From an uncultured Prevotellaceae bacterium (GTDB lineage: Bacteria > Bacteroidota > Bacteroidia > Bacteroidales > Bacteroidaceae): 43,383 bases of DNA. The notes beneath the pieces were generated by a model. The model searched no databases. It saw only the letters and a list, made by a program, of their open reading frames with translations, and was not told the DNA's origin. The stretch is from the NCBI GenBank assembly GCA_900318915.1, contig ONMI01000010.1, positions 1-43,383 on the forward strand. Reading direction: 5' to 3'. This document shows, in pieces, positions 1 through 8,758 of the stretch; position 1 is the first letter of the stretch; each line of letters opens with the position of its first letter. Made by a program: the position numbers and the translations under genes.

Positions 1-31
1 ACAGACTGCCAAAAATAAAACAACTAAATTC

Positions 32-91
32 ATCCTGCAATTTGAGCTATTGAGTACCAACTACTCAAAAATATCCTGCAAAATGAGCTAT
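32..91. repeat. Pair of 19-nt direct repeats flanking a small hairpin
   Basis: Positions 32-50 and 73-91 carry two near-identical 19-mers (ATCCTGCAA, two variable bases, then TGAGCTAT), 17 of 19 bases the same. Between them, 50-56 and 62-68 form a perfect 7-bp inverted repeat (TTGAGTA / TACTCAA) around a 5-nt loop. The element lies just downstream of the sprA stop codon, in an AT-rich stretch unlike the genes around it. There is no T-run typical of an intrinsic terminator. The window begins 31 bases before the first copy, so a longer array cannot be excluded. Function unknown. Confidence 0.5.
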
Positions 92-116
92 ACGCCTAAT
101 TTTTAATCTTTCCTTC

Positions 117-3100
117 TTATCTTGTCAGCGAGAATTTCAGGCTCAGGCCGAAGTCGCGGGTCGTGGTGGGATAGCTGTTGGCCGAGAGGAGCGGTGTATT
201 GGTCTGCTGGTCGTAGTAGAAGGTCATGGTCATGAGTTTCGACAGCGTATAGTCGGCCGAGAAGGAGAATTTCAGAGCTGTATTGCCGCTGGAGGCAGAA
301 CTGGTCATAGAAGCGATGTCGCGGGTGATGTTGGCCTGCTGACGGTAGGAGAAGTCGAAGCGCAGGTTCAGGTCATGGTTGAAGGAGCCCTTGCCGTTGC
401 GGTTGTTATTGGTATTCTGGTTCTTCGACGCATTCTCGTCATTGTCGCCCGCATTCTTCTTTCCGCCCTTCACCTTGCGGTGCGAAGTGCCGCCACCGCC
501 GAAGAGTTTGAAGTCGTTTATCTTATAGCCCATACCGATGACCCAGTCTTTGCTGGTGGTCTCGTTAAGCTGCACACTCGTCATGCTGAGGCTGAGCTGG
601 CGGGTGGTCTTGTACTCCAACTTGCAGGTGAGGTTGTTGTTCAGGGTCACATCCACGCCGAGCAGCGGGGCGAAATTCTCCGTAAGGCTCACCGTCGATA
701 CATTGAACATGCTGTTGGGCACCGGATTGCCGGTCATGGCGTCGGTGATGAATCCCAAGCCGCCGGTCGACTCCATCCAGGTGCTGTAGCTGGCGTAGGA
801 GCCCACCGCATAGAGGCACTTGTAAGAATGGTTCAGATTCACACTCTTGAAGAGCGAGCTGAACCAGGGCAGGCGGCCCAGTCCGCTGTAGCGTACGGTC
901 CAGTTGGGCAGCAAGCGGCTCAGTGTGGGGAAGATGTCGAGACTGCCGCCGCCCATGCTGGTATAGCTGGACAGGAAGGCCGGCACGAGCACATCGGCGC
1001 TGTAGGCCCCCACCCCGCCGTTCTCGGGATTGAAGGTCTTTCCGGCCAATGCCGTTCCCTGCGGATAGACGGTATTGGCATACCGGGCCTCCACCCGTTC
1101 GCGGAAGGCGGGCAATGACTGGCAGAACTTCTCAAAGGTCTTCGAGGAGTAGCCGTTGTTGGCGTCGCCGCTGCTGGCAAAGGCCGTCTTGATGGCGATG
1201 GTGGTCATATTGAAGGAGCCGCTCTGTGTGGTGGGGTTGCCGGCATACATATACTGCACGCTCTTGGCCTTGGTGACATTGCGCGAGGCATTGAGGTCGA
1301 TCTTGAAGTCGCGCACCGGCTCAAGGGTCATTTTGAGCTGCAGGTCTTCGGTGAGGCTCGTGGTGGCAGGGGTAGCCACATTGTCGTTGGAGAGGAGCCA
1401 TCCTCTCTCGCGGGCCTTTCCGATATAGTCGTCGTCGATGAGTCCGAATCCAAAGTCGAGTCCCGGCGCCATGATGTCGCCCCGCCGCTGTCCGAAAGCA
1501 TTGCCGATGGTGGGCATGAATCCGGGCAGGCCCATGGTATACTGGTTGCGGTACGACAGGCTCACATTGCGCACCATCATGAGCACGCGCGCCACACTCT
1601 GTGCGGTGCGGTACCATCCCTTCTCGTCGAGTGGTTCCTTGGGGGTGACGGTGATTTTGAACTTCAGCGTCGAGTCGGTGGGGTTGTACACCTGAATCTT
1701 GTTGTCGTCCAGTTTCTTGTACCGGATGTGTATGGGCTTGCCGTCGAGTGTCTTGGCGGAGAACTCAAAGCGTTTGGTCTTCTTGCCGTGGGTGATGACC
1801 ATCGAGGTGTCGGCCTTGATGGTGACCTCTTTCTCGAAGCTCTTCTTGTTTTTCGGAAGATTGGCCTTGGGGTCCTTGCCTTTGTTCTTGGCGTCGCCTT
1901 TTCCCTTAGCGCCGTCCTTGTCATCTCCATCTTTGGCACCCCCCTTGGTCTCGGGCATCTTCTTGGGATTCTGCGTCTTGCTGTTGACGGCCTTCTTGGG
2001 CTTGTTCTTGCTGAAGCGGTCGTTGGTGGCCTTGAGGAAGGGCACATGGTCGTAGAGCTTCTGCAGGTTGAAGGTACCGTTCAGGTTGTAGCTGCGCTTG
2101 GTGGAGATAGAGTTGCCCAGCGAGGTGCCGTCTTCGAGGTCGGTACCGCGCACCCATCCATAGGTGTCGTTGTAGGAGGCATCTGCGTTTATCCAGTCGA
2201 AGATAGGTATCAGGTTGAGCGGCAACTTGTAGGAAGCCGATACCGTCTGACTGTAGTCGAGGGGGGCACCCCAGTTGCGTATGGAGGTCCACACGGAGTC
2301 TTTCCAGGCATCATACTGGTCGGGATAGAGGTCTTTGTTGATGGGTGTATAGGGTTCCTCTATCTCGGCGTGGGTGGCGCTCTGGAAGTTGAAGTGCAGG
2401 TTCTTGGTGAGGTCCCACCGGATGGAGAACTCCCTGTTCCAGAGGAACTGCTCGCTGAAGGTGAGCGGCAGCTGTGAGTCATCGAGGCTCTCCATATCGC
2501 GCTCCTGCAACTCGTAGTAGTTGCGCAAGATATCGGTATTGAACGTAACGTTCTGGGGCAGCCAGTTGAGTCCGAAGCGTTTCAGGATGTCGAAATATTT
2601 CGACTTGCTCTTGATGAGTTTCTTGAAGGGTTCCCATGCCTTGAACACCGGTGTCCAGGTATAGGCCAGCGTGCCGCGCCACTGGTCCTCGTTCTCATAC
2701 ACGGTGGTCTCGCCGCTGGTGTTGCGGTGCGAATGGCTGTAGGAGAAGGAGAAGTTGGCCGGGTCGTAGGGCATGGGGTGTCCTTTGGTCTGTATGCCCA
2801 CCCTCACACCGGTGAGCGAGAAGTTGGTGTTGGTGGTCTTACTCACGGCAATCGACTCGATGGAATCGCGTTCATGCTTGCTGGCTCCCTCGAGCGCGTC
2901 GTCGAGGAGCATGTCGGTGTCGAGCGGATTGTACTTGGGACTCTTGCGCTCCTTGGTGACCGAATAATAGAGGGGTGCCGACACCTTGGCCTTCTCGGGG
3001 AAGAACTTGCCCAGTTCCAGGTTGGTGGTAAAGCTGGCGTTGAGCTTGTTGTCGGTGCTGCGTTGATTCACGCCTTCCTCGAGACCGCCGAAGCCATCCG

Positions 3101-6100
3101 ACTCATACTTGCCGGTAACATTGACGGAGCCGAAGTCGGACAACTGCACATTGAGGTTGCCCTGTGCGGCCCATCCGCCCTCATTGTCATATTCCTTGAG
3201 TCGGAGCTCATTGACCCACACCTCGCCCGACTTGGGGTCGGCCGAGAGGTTGCGCACACCGATAATCATGGTCTTCACCTCACCGAGCGAGGGGTTACCC
3301 ATCACGCTGATGCGGTTGGCCGGATTGTCCTCATCGTAGGAGGTGAAGAGGTGGTTGTAGGAGGCGTTGCCTTCAGCCTTGGCTTTGTTGCGCTCCTTCT
3401 TCACGGCGGTGAACACGGAAAGGGGTATATCGAGCATGTTCTCCTCCGGCCACACGATGCGCTTGTCGTTGGCAGAGTATTTGTCGTAGTGTCCCGCAGG
3501 GGTGAGCTTGAGGGGCACCTCATACTCATAGTAGTTGCTCTTGTAGTCGCTGCCAAGGCGCACGAACACCGCCAGCTGGTTGTCGGTCAGATTGGTGGCA
3601 TTGTCGATGGTATGGTTGGCATGCACGAACATCTGCAGGCGGCGGTACTGGCGCAGGTCGAGGTTGGTGTTCTTGAACACAGCCTTCGACTCGCCGGTGC
3701 CCAGGTTGCTCACCACCATGTTGAGGGCCTGCTCGTTGCTCTCCACCAGCTGCGGCTGTGTGGGGTCCTGCACACGCGAGATGCCCGGCGGCAGGATGTA
3801 GTTGACAGGTTCCTTGTCGTTGTTCTCCTCGATGTTGACAGTGCTCACCGACATATAGCCCGAGTTGGAGGCGCTGTTGGTGAGGTTCTGGGTATAGACG
3901 CGCCACTCGCCGCGCACCAGGTCGAGACTGCCGAAGCGGAGCACGATGGGTTTCTCGAATCCGGTAAGGAACATGCGCATGAAGCGTATGGAGGTGAAGT
4001 CGTTGATGGCGCCCACCCGCTGCTCAAACTGGTCGAGGGGGATACGGAACTGATACCAGGTCACGTCGTAGTGGTCGCCGTTGCGCAGGGTTCCGGAACC
4101 CACACGGCTGTCTACGATGAAGTTCTGTCCCACCACAAGGTCTTCCGGGCGGATGGAGACGTGATACTGGTAGTATTTCTCATACTCATTGAGGGTGAAG
4201 TCCTGGTTGATGTCCTCCACATCAGGAGTGGTCTTGTACGAGGTGTCGTAACTCTCGGTGCGCGTATCAGAGTCGGGGCTGTTGCCCTGCGGGTTGTTGA
4301 TGCGCTTGTAGCGGTGTTGGATAGTGGCCTGTATCTGGTCGAAGTCGGAGCCGCGGAAGTAGTGGTAGTCGTCGTTGGCGGGGTCGTTCATGATACTGTC
4401 GAACACCTCGGGGGCCACCTTTCCCTGGATGGCGGTGAGGAACTCCTGGTACGAATCGAAAGAGCGTTCCTCCTCGTCGGTGAGGCCGTTGAAGCCCACA
4501 TCCTGCCTCTCGCGTGAGCCGGAGGTGGTGGCGAAAGCATAGGCTGTGTTGGCTGCCTTGACAGGTATTTTTCCCCACTGTGTGTAGGTGTAGCTGTTGG
4601 AGCCGTCTACCGGCATGCCGTCCTCGTAGAATTTCTTGCCGTCGTGGAGCACATCCTCGCTCACCTCGCCCAGGTTAATGTAGAAGTCGCCGCCGTATTG
4701 CTGGGCGTCGGGTTTGTCCTTGGTGTAGATGAAGGGGTCGAGCATCCAGAACTCGATATACTCGATGTTGGCCATCTCGAAGTCGGGATTGTCGAGTTTG
4801 CGCATCATACCGCCCCACTTGCCAGCGGGGTTGTTGAGGGTACCGTCGGTATTGAGGTCGGGGTTGAAGTTGTAGGGGCCGCGCTCGGAGGGATAGTAGG
4901 CCAGGTTGAGCACCGGCAGTGTGGAGGTGGCGCCACTGTAGCTGCTCTGGTCGCGGTTGGGATAGAGCTCGCGCACGAAAATCTCACGCACATAGTGGTT
5001 GGAGAGCTGGTTGAGGTCGCTCTTGATGTGCCCGGGTGTGAGCGACGAACTGCGGCGGGTGAAGAGCGGGTCGATGGTGTACCACGACAGGAGGCTTCGG
5101 TTGTAGCCGCTGGTCAGGGTGGTCTTGTCCTTGTACTCGCTGAACATGGTGGGCACACTGGAGATAATCCATGAGGTAGGCGCCGACATGTCGTAGGCGT
5201 TCTTGCTGTTTTCGAAGTCGTCCAGATAGGAGGCGTTGTCCTGGGTGCCGTGGCTCTGTCCGGCCACCAGTTGGGCGAACTCGGCCTTGAGGGAGATGTT
5301 GGAGGGTTGCGTCACGTGCAGGAAGGGCACATAGTTGAGCATGTTGGTGAGCCACTGGCTCTCTTTCTTCCAGTTCAGGTTCACGCCCCAGAGGGTGTTG
5401 TTGAGGGGTTCGGAGCCCATGGCCACCTTGGTGGTGAGCGCCTGCTCCGAGAGATGCTGGAAGGTACCGCTCATCAAGAAGTCTTTGGTGAAGTCGTACT
5501 CCCAGTTCACGCCCACCATCGTCTTGCGGGCCTGCCCATAGTCGGTGTTGCTCTCATACGAGGCGTTCACCGGCGTGTTGGCATCCAGGATGCTCTGGTT
5601 GATGACGGTCACCTCGCCGGCCGAATAGTCTACGGTATAGTCGGTGCCCTCGGTCAGGGTGACGCCGCCTGCTGTGACCACCACAGAGCCTTGCGGCACA
5701 TTGTAGGCACCGAGCGAGATGACATTGCTTGCACTGCCGCGGAACTGTCCCATGAGCATGTATTTGTCTTTCTCGGCTATCTGCTTGGCCACGGTCTTGG
5801 TGGAGTCGTAGAGCTCAGTAAAAGCATATTTCTGTGCCGTGGCCAGGTCTACGCCCTTTGACACGAGAAACTTGAGCATAAAGTCGCCGAAGGGTTCCGC
5901 CTTGGGCAGGAACACACGTCCTCTCGACACGGTGTAGCCTTCCACATAGTCGAAATAGCCGTTGGAGTGCACTTTCATGTTGTTGTCCAGACGGTCGGCG
6001 TCGATGTCTTTGATGATGCTCTGGTTTTTCACTTGGGGCTCGGGTATATAGGTAATGTATACGCCGGCCGTATCGCTCTGGAACTTGATGTCGAGCCTGA

Positions 6101-7721
6101 ACTTGTCTTTCTCCACTGTCGACGACAGATAGTACACGTTCTTCATCATGAGGTCCCAGTTGGTCTGCTGGGGGTTGTTGCTGGTGTTCTTGAGCGACTT
6201 CACGAAGAGGCACTTGCTCACATCGGTCACATCGCTGGCAAACTCGCCCACCTGGTAGGTCACGCCGCCGTAGGTATACTCATAGGCCACGGCCAGCACC
6301 TGGTCGGTCTGCAGGGTCTGGTTAAGGGAGACATAGCCAAGGGCGGAGTTGACGGTGTATTCCGACGACTGAAGGAGGCGTGCGCTCTGCAGTTTCTCAT
6401 AGTCCACACCTCCCACGAAGGCGGCATCGAGCACGGTCGATGTTTCCTCGATATTGCGGGCCTCGTTGTAGGTGGTGGTGAGCTGCTGGTAGAGGCCGTT
6501 GGCATTGTTGGCGGGAGGCATGGGTCCATTGCCCTCGCCCAGGTCGGGTAGCGCCACGATGTTGCGGGTGTTGTTGGCGGCTCCGCTCTTATTGGTCACC
6601 CATATCTCTATACGGTTTATCTTGATGCCGGTGGTCAGGTTGGGCAGCGTCTTCATGGCATCGTCGTACATGTTGCGGAAGTAGTGGGAGAGGAAGAAGT
6701 GTCGGTTCTCCTCATAGTTGGCGGCATCAATCTCGAAGGGGGTGAGCTGCACGCCGCCCTTCGAGGAGACACTCTTCGACGATGACTTCTTCTGCGAGAA
6801 CACCGTCTGGAGTTTCAGCTTGCCGAACTGCAGGTCGGTGCGCAGACCGAAGAGCGAGCTGGCACCGCGTATAAGCGAGGAGTTGGCGGGGAAGGACACA
6901 TTGCCGCCCTCCACGAGTTTGATAATCTCGTCTTCCTTGCCCTCATATTTCAATTTGAGGCTCTGCGCGTCGAAATCGAAGGTGGCGTCGGTGTTGTAGT
7001 TGAGGTTCATGTTCACCTTGTCGCCCACTTTTCCATTCACACTCAGGTTGATCTTCTCGTCGAAGTCCATCGTGGTGGTCTTACGGTTGCGGATGGGCAG
7101 CGAGGGGTTGTCGATGTTCTTGAAGGTGGCGCCGAATTTGAGCTCGGCGGTACCTTGTGTCTTGATACGCACACCACCGGGACCGAAAATCTTCTCAGCT
7201 GGTCCGAGGTCGAAGTGCATGTCGGTGAAGTCGAATTTCTCCTTGCCCTTGCTCTCTGCCAATTGCTGGTTCTTGCTGCGGAAGAATTCGCGCATGGCCT
7301 GCTGCTCACTCCATTTGAAGTACTCGTCATAGGTCATCATGATGGGCGAGTAGACATAGGTGCCGGCTATCTTGTTGCCGAATACGTAGCGGTCGAGGGT
7401 GTCGTTGTAGACCACCTGCTGGCTCAGGTTCTCAGGGCGCTTCAGGTCAGCGGAGCCTTGCTGAAGGTCATCCTCGGTGATAGGCACAGTGCGCTGCACC
7501 GCCCACCGCGGATGAAGCAGCGAGTCGGGTATCTCCTCCTCTTCCTCGAGGATGGGCTGCTCCTTTACCTCGGTCTTGTTCTTGTTTTTGTCTTTGTCGT
7601 CGTTTTGCTGACGGTTGCGTCGGGTCTTGTCGTCCTGAGGCACGGACAGGGCGTTGCCCGCCATCACACCGATGGCGCACAAGAAGAGAAGGATGCCTAT
7701 AATCCGTGCGGAGTATTTCAT
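117..7721 (-). CDS. sprA: Cell surface protein SprA, type IX secretion system outer-membrane translocon
   Basis: This 2534-residue protein fits SprA (Sov in Porphyromonas), the giant outer-membrane beta-barrel through which T9SS cargo crosses the outer membrane. Length matches the family (about 2400-2550). It opens with a signal peptide (MKYSARIIGILLFLCAIGVM), then a charged Asp/Lys/Asn/Glu-rich linker (about 29-70), then long runs of alternating strands rich in Tyr, Asn and Thr, as expected of a very large barrel, ending LKFSLTR. Two lysine/asparagine-rich insertions stand out, at about residues 1905-1962 (repeated Lys-Gly-Asp) and 2413-2449; these probably lie in exposed or periplasmic loops. 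The ATG at 7721 is 15 nt after the ruvA stop, so the two are probably cotranscribed, an arrangement also known in Flavobacterium. No other T9SS component is in the window. Family assignment is firm; the loop placement is inference. Confidence 0.95.
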   Translation of the reverse strand: MKYSARIIGILLFLCAIGVMAGNALSVPQDDKTRRNRQQNDDKDKNKNKTEVKEQPILEEEEEIPDSLLHPRWAVQRTVPITEDDLQQGSADLKRPENLSQQVVYNDTLDRYVFGNKIAGTYVYSPIMMTYDEYFKWSEQQAMREFFRSKNQQLAESKGKEKFDFTDMHFDLGPAEKIFGPGGVRIKTQGTAELKFGATFKNIDNPSLPIRNRKTTTMDFDEKINLSVNGKVGDKVNMNLNYNTDATFDFDAQSLKLKYEGKEDEIIKLVEGGNVSFPANSSLIRGASSLFGLRTDLQFGKLKLQTVFSQKKSSSKSVSSKGGVQLTPFEIDAANYEENRHFFLSHYFRNMYDDAMKTLPNLTTGIKINRIEIWVTNKSGAANNTRNIVALPDLGEGNGPMPPANNANGLYQQLTTTYNEARNIEETSTVLDAAFVGGVDYEKLQSARLLQSSEYTVNSALGYVSLNQTLQTDQVLAVAYEYTYGGVTYQVGEFASDVTDVSKCLFVKSLKNTSNNPQQTNWDLMMKNVYYLSSTVEKDKFRLDIKFQSDTAGVYITYIPEPQVKNQSIIKDIDADRLDNNMKVHSNGYFDYVEGYTVSRGRVFLPKAEPFGDFMLKFLVSKGVDLATAQKYAFTELYDSTKTVAKQIAEKDKYMLMGQFRGSASNVISLGAYNVPQGSVVVTAGGVTLTEGTDYTVDYSAGEVTVINQSILDANTPVNASYESNTDYGQARKTMVGVNWEYDFTKDFLMSGTFQHLSEQALTTKVAMGSEPLNNTLWGVNLNWKKESQWLTNMLNYVPFLHVTQPSNISLKAEFAQLVAGQSHGTQDNASYLDDFENSKNAYDMSAPTSWIISSVPTMFSEYKDKTTLTSGYNRSLLSWYTIDPLFTRRSSSLTPGHIKSDLNQLSNHYVREIFVRELYPNRDQSSYSGATSTLPVLNLAYYPSERGPYNFNPDLNTDGTLNNPAGKWGGMMRKLDNPDFEMANIEYIEFWMLDPFIYTKDKPDAQQYGGDFYINLGEVSEDVLHDGKKFYEDGMPVDGSNSYTYTQWGKIPVKAANTAYAFATTSGSRERQDVGFNGLTDEEERSFDSYQEFLTAIQGKVAPEVFDSIMNDPANDDYHYFRGSDFDQIQATIQHRYKRINNPQGNSPDSDTRTESYDTSYKTTPDVEDINQDFTLNEYEKYYQYHVSIRPEDLVVGQNFIVDSRVGSGTLRNGDHYDVTWYQFRIPLDQFEQRVGAINDFTSIRFMRMFLTGFEKPIVLRFGSLDLVRGEWRVYTQNLTNSASNSGYMSVSTVNIEENNDKEPVNYILPPGISRVQDPTQPQLVESNEQALNMVVSNLGTGESKAVFKNTNLDLRQYRRLQMFVHANHTIDNATNLTDNQLAVFVRLGSDYKSNYYEYEVPLKLTPAGHYDKYSANDKRIVWPEENMLDIPLSVFTAVKKERNKAKAEGNASYNHLFTSYDEDNPANRISVMGNPSLGEVKTMIIGVRNLSADPKSGEVWVNELRLKEYDNEGGWAAQGNLNVQLSDFGSVNVTGKYESDGFGGLEEGVNQRSTDNKLNASFTTNLELGKFFPEKAKVSAPLYYSVTKERKSPKYNPLDTDMLLDDALEGASKHERDSIESIAVSKTTNTNFSLTGVRVGIQTKGHPMPYDPANFSFSYSHSHRNTSGETTVYENEDQWRGTLAYTWTPVFKAWEPFKKLIKSKSKYFDILKRFGLNWLPQNVTFNTDILRNYYELQERDMESLDDSQLPLTFSEQFLWNREFSIRWDLTKNLHFNFQSATHAEIEEPYTPINKDLYPDQYDAWKDSVWTSIRNWGAPLDYSQTVSASYKLPLNLIPIFDWINADASYNDTYGWVRGTDLEDGTSLGNSISTKRSYNLNGTFNLQKLYDHVPFLKATNDRFSKNKPKKAVNSKTQNPKKMPETKGGAKDGDDKDGAKGKGDAKNKGKDPKANLPKNKKSFEKEVTIKADTSMVITHGKKTKRFEFSAKTLDGKPIHIRYKKLDDNKIQVYNPTDSTLKFKITVTPKEPLDEKGWYRTAQSVARVLMMVRNVSLSYRNQYTMGLPGFMPTIGNAFGQRRGDIMAPGLDFGFGLIDDDYIGKARERGWLLSNDNVATPATTSLTEDLQLKMTLEPVRDFKIDLNASRNVTKAKSVQYMYAGNPTTQSGSFNMTTIAIKTAFASSGDANNGYSSKTFEKFCQSLPAFRERVEARYANTVYPQGTALAGKTFNPENGGVGAYSADVLVPAFLSSYTSMGGGSLDIFPTLSRLLPNWTVRYSGLGRLPWFSSLFKSVNLNHSYKCLYAVGSYASYSTWMESTGGLGFITDAMTGNPVPNSMFNVSTVSLTENFAPLLGVDVTLNNNLTCKLEYKTTRQLSLSMTSVQLNETTSKDWVIGMGYKINDFKLFGGGGTSHRKVKGGKKNAGDNDENASKNQNTNNNRNGKGSFNHDLNLRFDFSYRQQANITRDIASMTSSASSGNTALKFSFSADYTLSKLMTMTFYYDQQTNTPLLSANSYPTTTRDFGLSLKFSLTR

Positions 7722-7736
7722 TTTTGTGTCGACGTC

Positions 7737-8354
7737 TTATTTTATTTGTTTCAGGGCCAGTTTCACCACCTGCTCCACGGGCAGGTCGGGCTGCTGCTTG
7801 AGTATCTCGGTCACCACCTTGGCCGACGGGGCGGGCGAGAAGCCCAGCATGGTGAGCGCACCGACAGCCTCGTCACGCACCTCCTTGTTGATTTGTGCGG
7901 CGGGGGTGAGCGGCAGGCCGGGCTGCTCGGGCACGAGGTCGAGCGAGGCCACCTTGTCGCGCAGGTCTACGATGATGCGCTGTGCGGTGCGCAGTCCGAT
8001 GCCCTTCACGCCTTTGAGCAGGCGTTCATTGCCGGTGGTGATGGCTTCGCTGAGCTCGGCGGGGGTGAGCGATGAGAGAATCATGCGTGCCGTGTTGGCA
8101 CCCACCCCCGACACTGAGATGAGCAGCCCATAGAGGGTGCGTTCCTCGCGTGTGGCGAATCCGTAGAGGGTGTAGGAGTCGTCGCGTCCGCCTGTCACCA
8201 AAGCCTCGGCCACGAAGAGTTTCACCTCTTTCTTGTTTTGTATGGCCGTAAAAGTATTGAGCGAAATATTGAGCGCATAACCCACTCCCGCTGCTTCGAC
8301 AACAGCGACAGCCGGGGTGAGATCGGTCAATTCGCCCCTGATATATTCTATCAT
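7737..8354 (-). CDS. ruvA: Holliday junction branch migration protein RuvA
   Basis: RuvA binds the four-way Holliday junction as a tetramer and loads the RuvB helicase during recombinational repair. At 205 residues it has the usual length. The start (MIEYIRGEL) and the OB-fold that follows are typical; the helix-hairpin-helix region is visible as VSGVGANTARMILSS (about 79-93) and VKGIGLRTAQRIIVDL (about 114-129); the C-terminal domain III (SALTMLGF-like, here VGALTMLGFSP) would contact RuvB. It is the first gene of a unit with sprA. No ruvB or ruvC is nearby. No clear TAnnTTTG box was found upstream, so its promoter is unassigned; a minus-strand terminator at 8477-8510 separates it from what lies further upstream. 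Confidence 0.96.
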   Translation of the reverse strand: MIEYIRGELTDLTPAVAVVEAAGVGYALNISLNTFTAIQNKKEVKLFVAEALVTGGRDDSYTLYGFATREERTLYGLLISVSGVGANTARMILSSLTPAELSEAITTGNERLLKGVKGIGLRTAQRIIVDLRDKVASLDLVPEQPGLPLTPAAQINKEVRDEAVGALTMLGFSPAPSAKVVTEILKQQPDLPVEQVVKLALKQIK

Positions 8355-8476
8355 TCCAGTTGTTTTTTGTATATATACGATTAATTAACGACCCTCAGGC
8401 CGGTTTATTGCATTTTTTTCCGAAAAATGGTGGAGAATGGGGTTGGGGCTGTCCCACCGACGGACTGGGAAGAGGC

Positions 8477-8510
8477 AAAAAAGGAGATGTGCCTTTTATT
8501 GACACATCTC
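8477..8510 (-). terminator. Intrinsic terminator, minus strand
   Basis: An 8-bp perfect stem (8484-8491 with 8503-8510, GAGATGTG / CACATCTC) encloses an 11-nt loop. Six A residues at 8477-8482 give a U-run 3' of the stem on the minus strand. It sits just after the stop of the minus-strand fragment ending at 8525, implying a transcript that ends here rather than continuing into ruvA. Confidence 0.7.
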
Positions 8511-8524
8511 TCCGCTCTTCAGAA

Positions 8525-8653
8525 TTATGAACAAATGACATATTCGGTCATGGCACGCTTCTCAACGGAGAAGCCCATGCCCGCCTTTACGATGTGGCGG
8601 CCGTCGGTGGCATATCCTTTGAGGGAGATTTCCCTGCAAGAATAGGAAAAATC
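8525..8653 (-). other. Minus-strand coding remnant or very small ORF
   Basis: Read on the minus strand, 8653-8525 is open for 42 codons, preceded by an in-frame TAG (8654-8656) and ended by TAA. It encodes a hydrophilic peptide including ISLKGYATDGRHIVKAG and ending MTEYVICS. There is no ATG at the upstream end; the first in-frame ATG gives only about 17 residues. The terminator right behind the stop suggests this was, or is, the 3' end of a real gene. The upstream part would run into the promoter of the gene at 8759, so the 5' portion has probably been lost. I do not recognise the family; chance openness is the main alternative. Confidence 0.3.
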
Positions 8654-8701
8654 CTACCAAGGAATAGACAATCCGCTATTGCAGAAATGGAAAATATGCA
8701 C

Positions 8702-8709
8702 TATCTTTG
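8702..8709 (+). promoter_or_regulatory. Bacteroidetes -7 box (TATCTTTG)
   Basis: A perfect TAnnTTTG match lies 49 nt upstream of the ATG at 8759. It fits the primary sigma factor (sigma-ABfr) -7 consensus of Bacteroidetes. Confidence 0.7.
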
Positions 8710-8758
8710 CGAACAGAAAACAAGACATCATATTATTCACCTCTAAAAATATACGACT

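Larger units (their letters stand above)
8355..8758. other. 404-nt intergenic region between ruvA and the gene at 8759
   Basis: This stretch holds the divergent upstream regions of ruvA (minus) and the Tyr-rich protein gene (plus). From left to right: an AT-rich ruvA leader (8355-8430), a minus-strand intrinsic terminator (8477-8510), a 43-codon minus-strand open fragment that ends 15 nt before that terminator's stem (8525-8653), and a plus-strand TAnnTTTG promoter box (8702-8709). A plus-strand open frame at 8427-8645 crosses the terminator and shows no coding character. No tRNA or known riboswitch was recognised. Confidence 0.6.

Noticed and set aside
1-116. CRISPR array
   Set aside because: Only two imperfect 19-nt repeats, with a palindrome in the spacer and no cas genes in the window.
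2727-4517. 596-residue plus-strand open frame inside sprA
   Set aside because: Antisense shadow of sprA; composition is His/Val/Gly/Glu-biased with no recognisable domain, as expected from GC-rich codon usage on the other strand.
8427-8645. 72-residue plus-strand open frame upstream of the Tyr-rich protein gene
   Set aside because: Crosses a minus-strand terminator, has no promoter box and no coding character.
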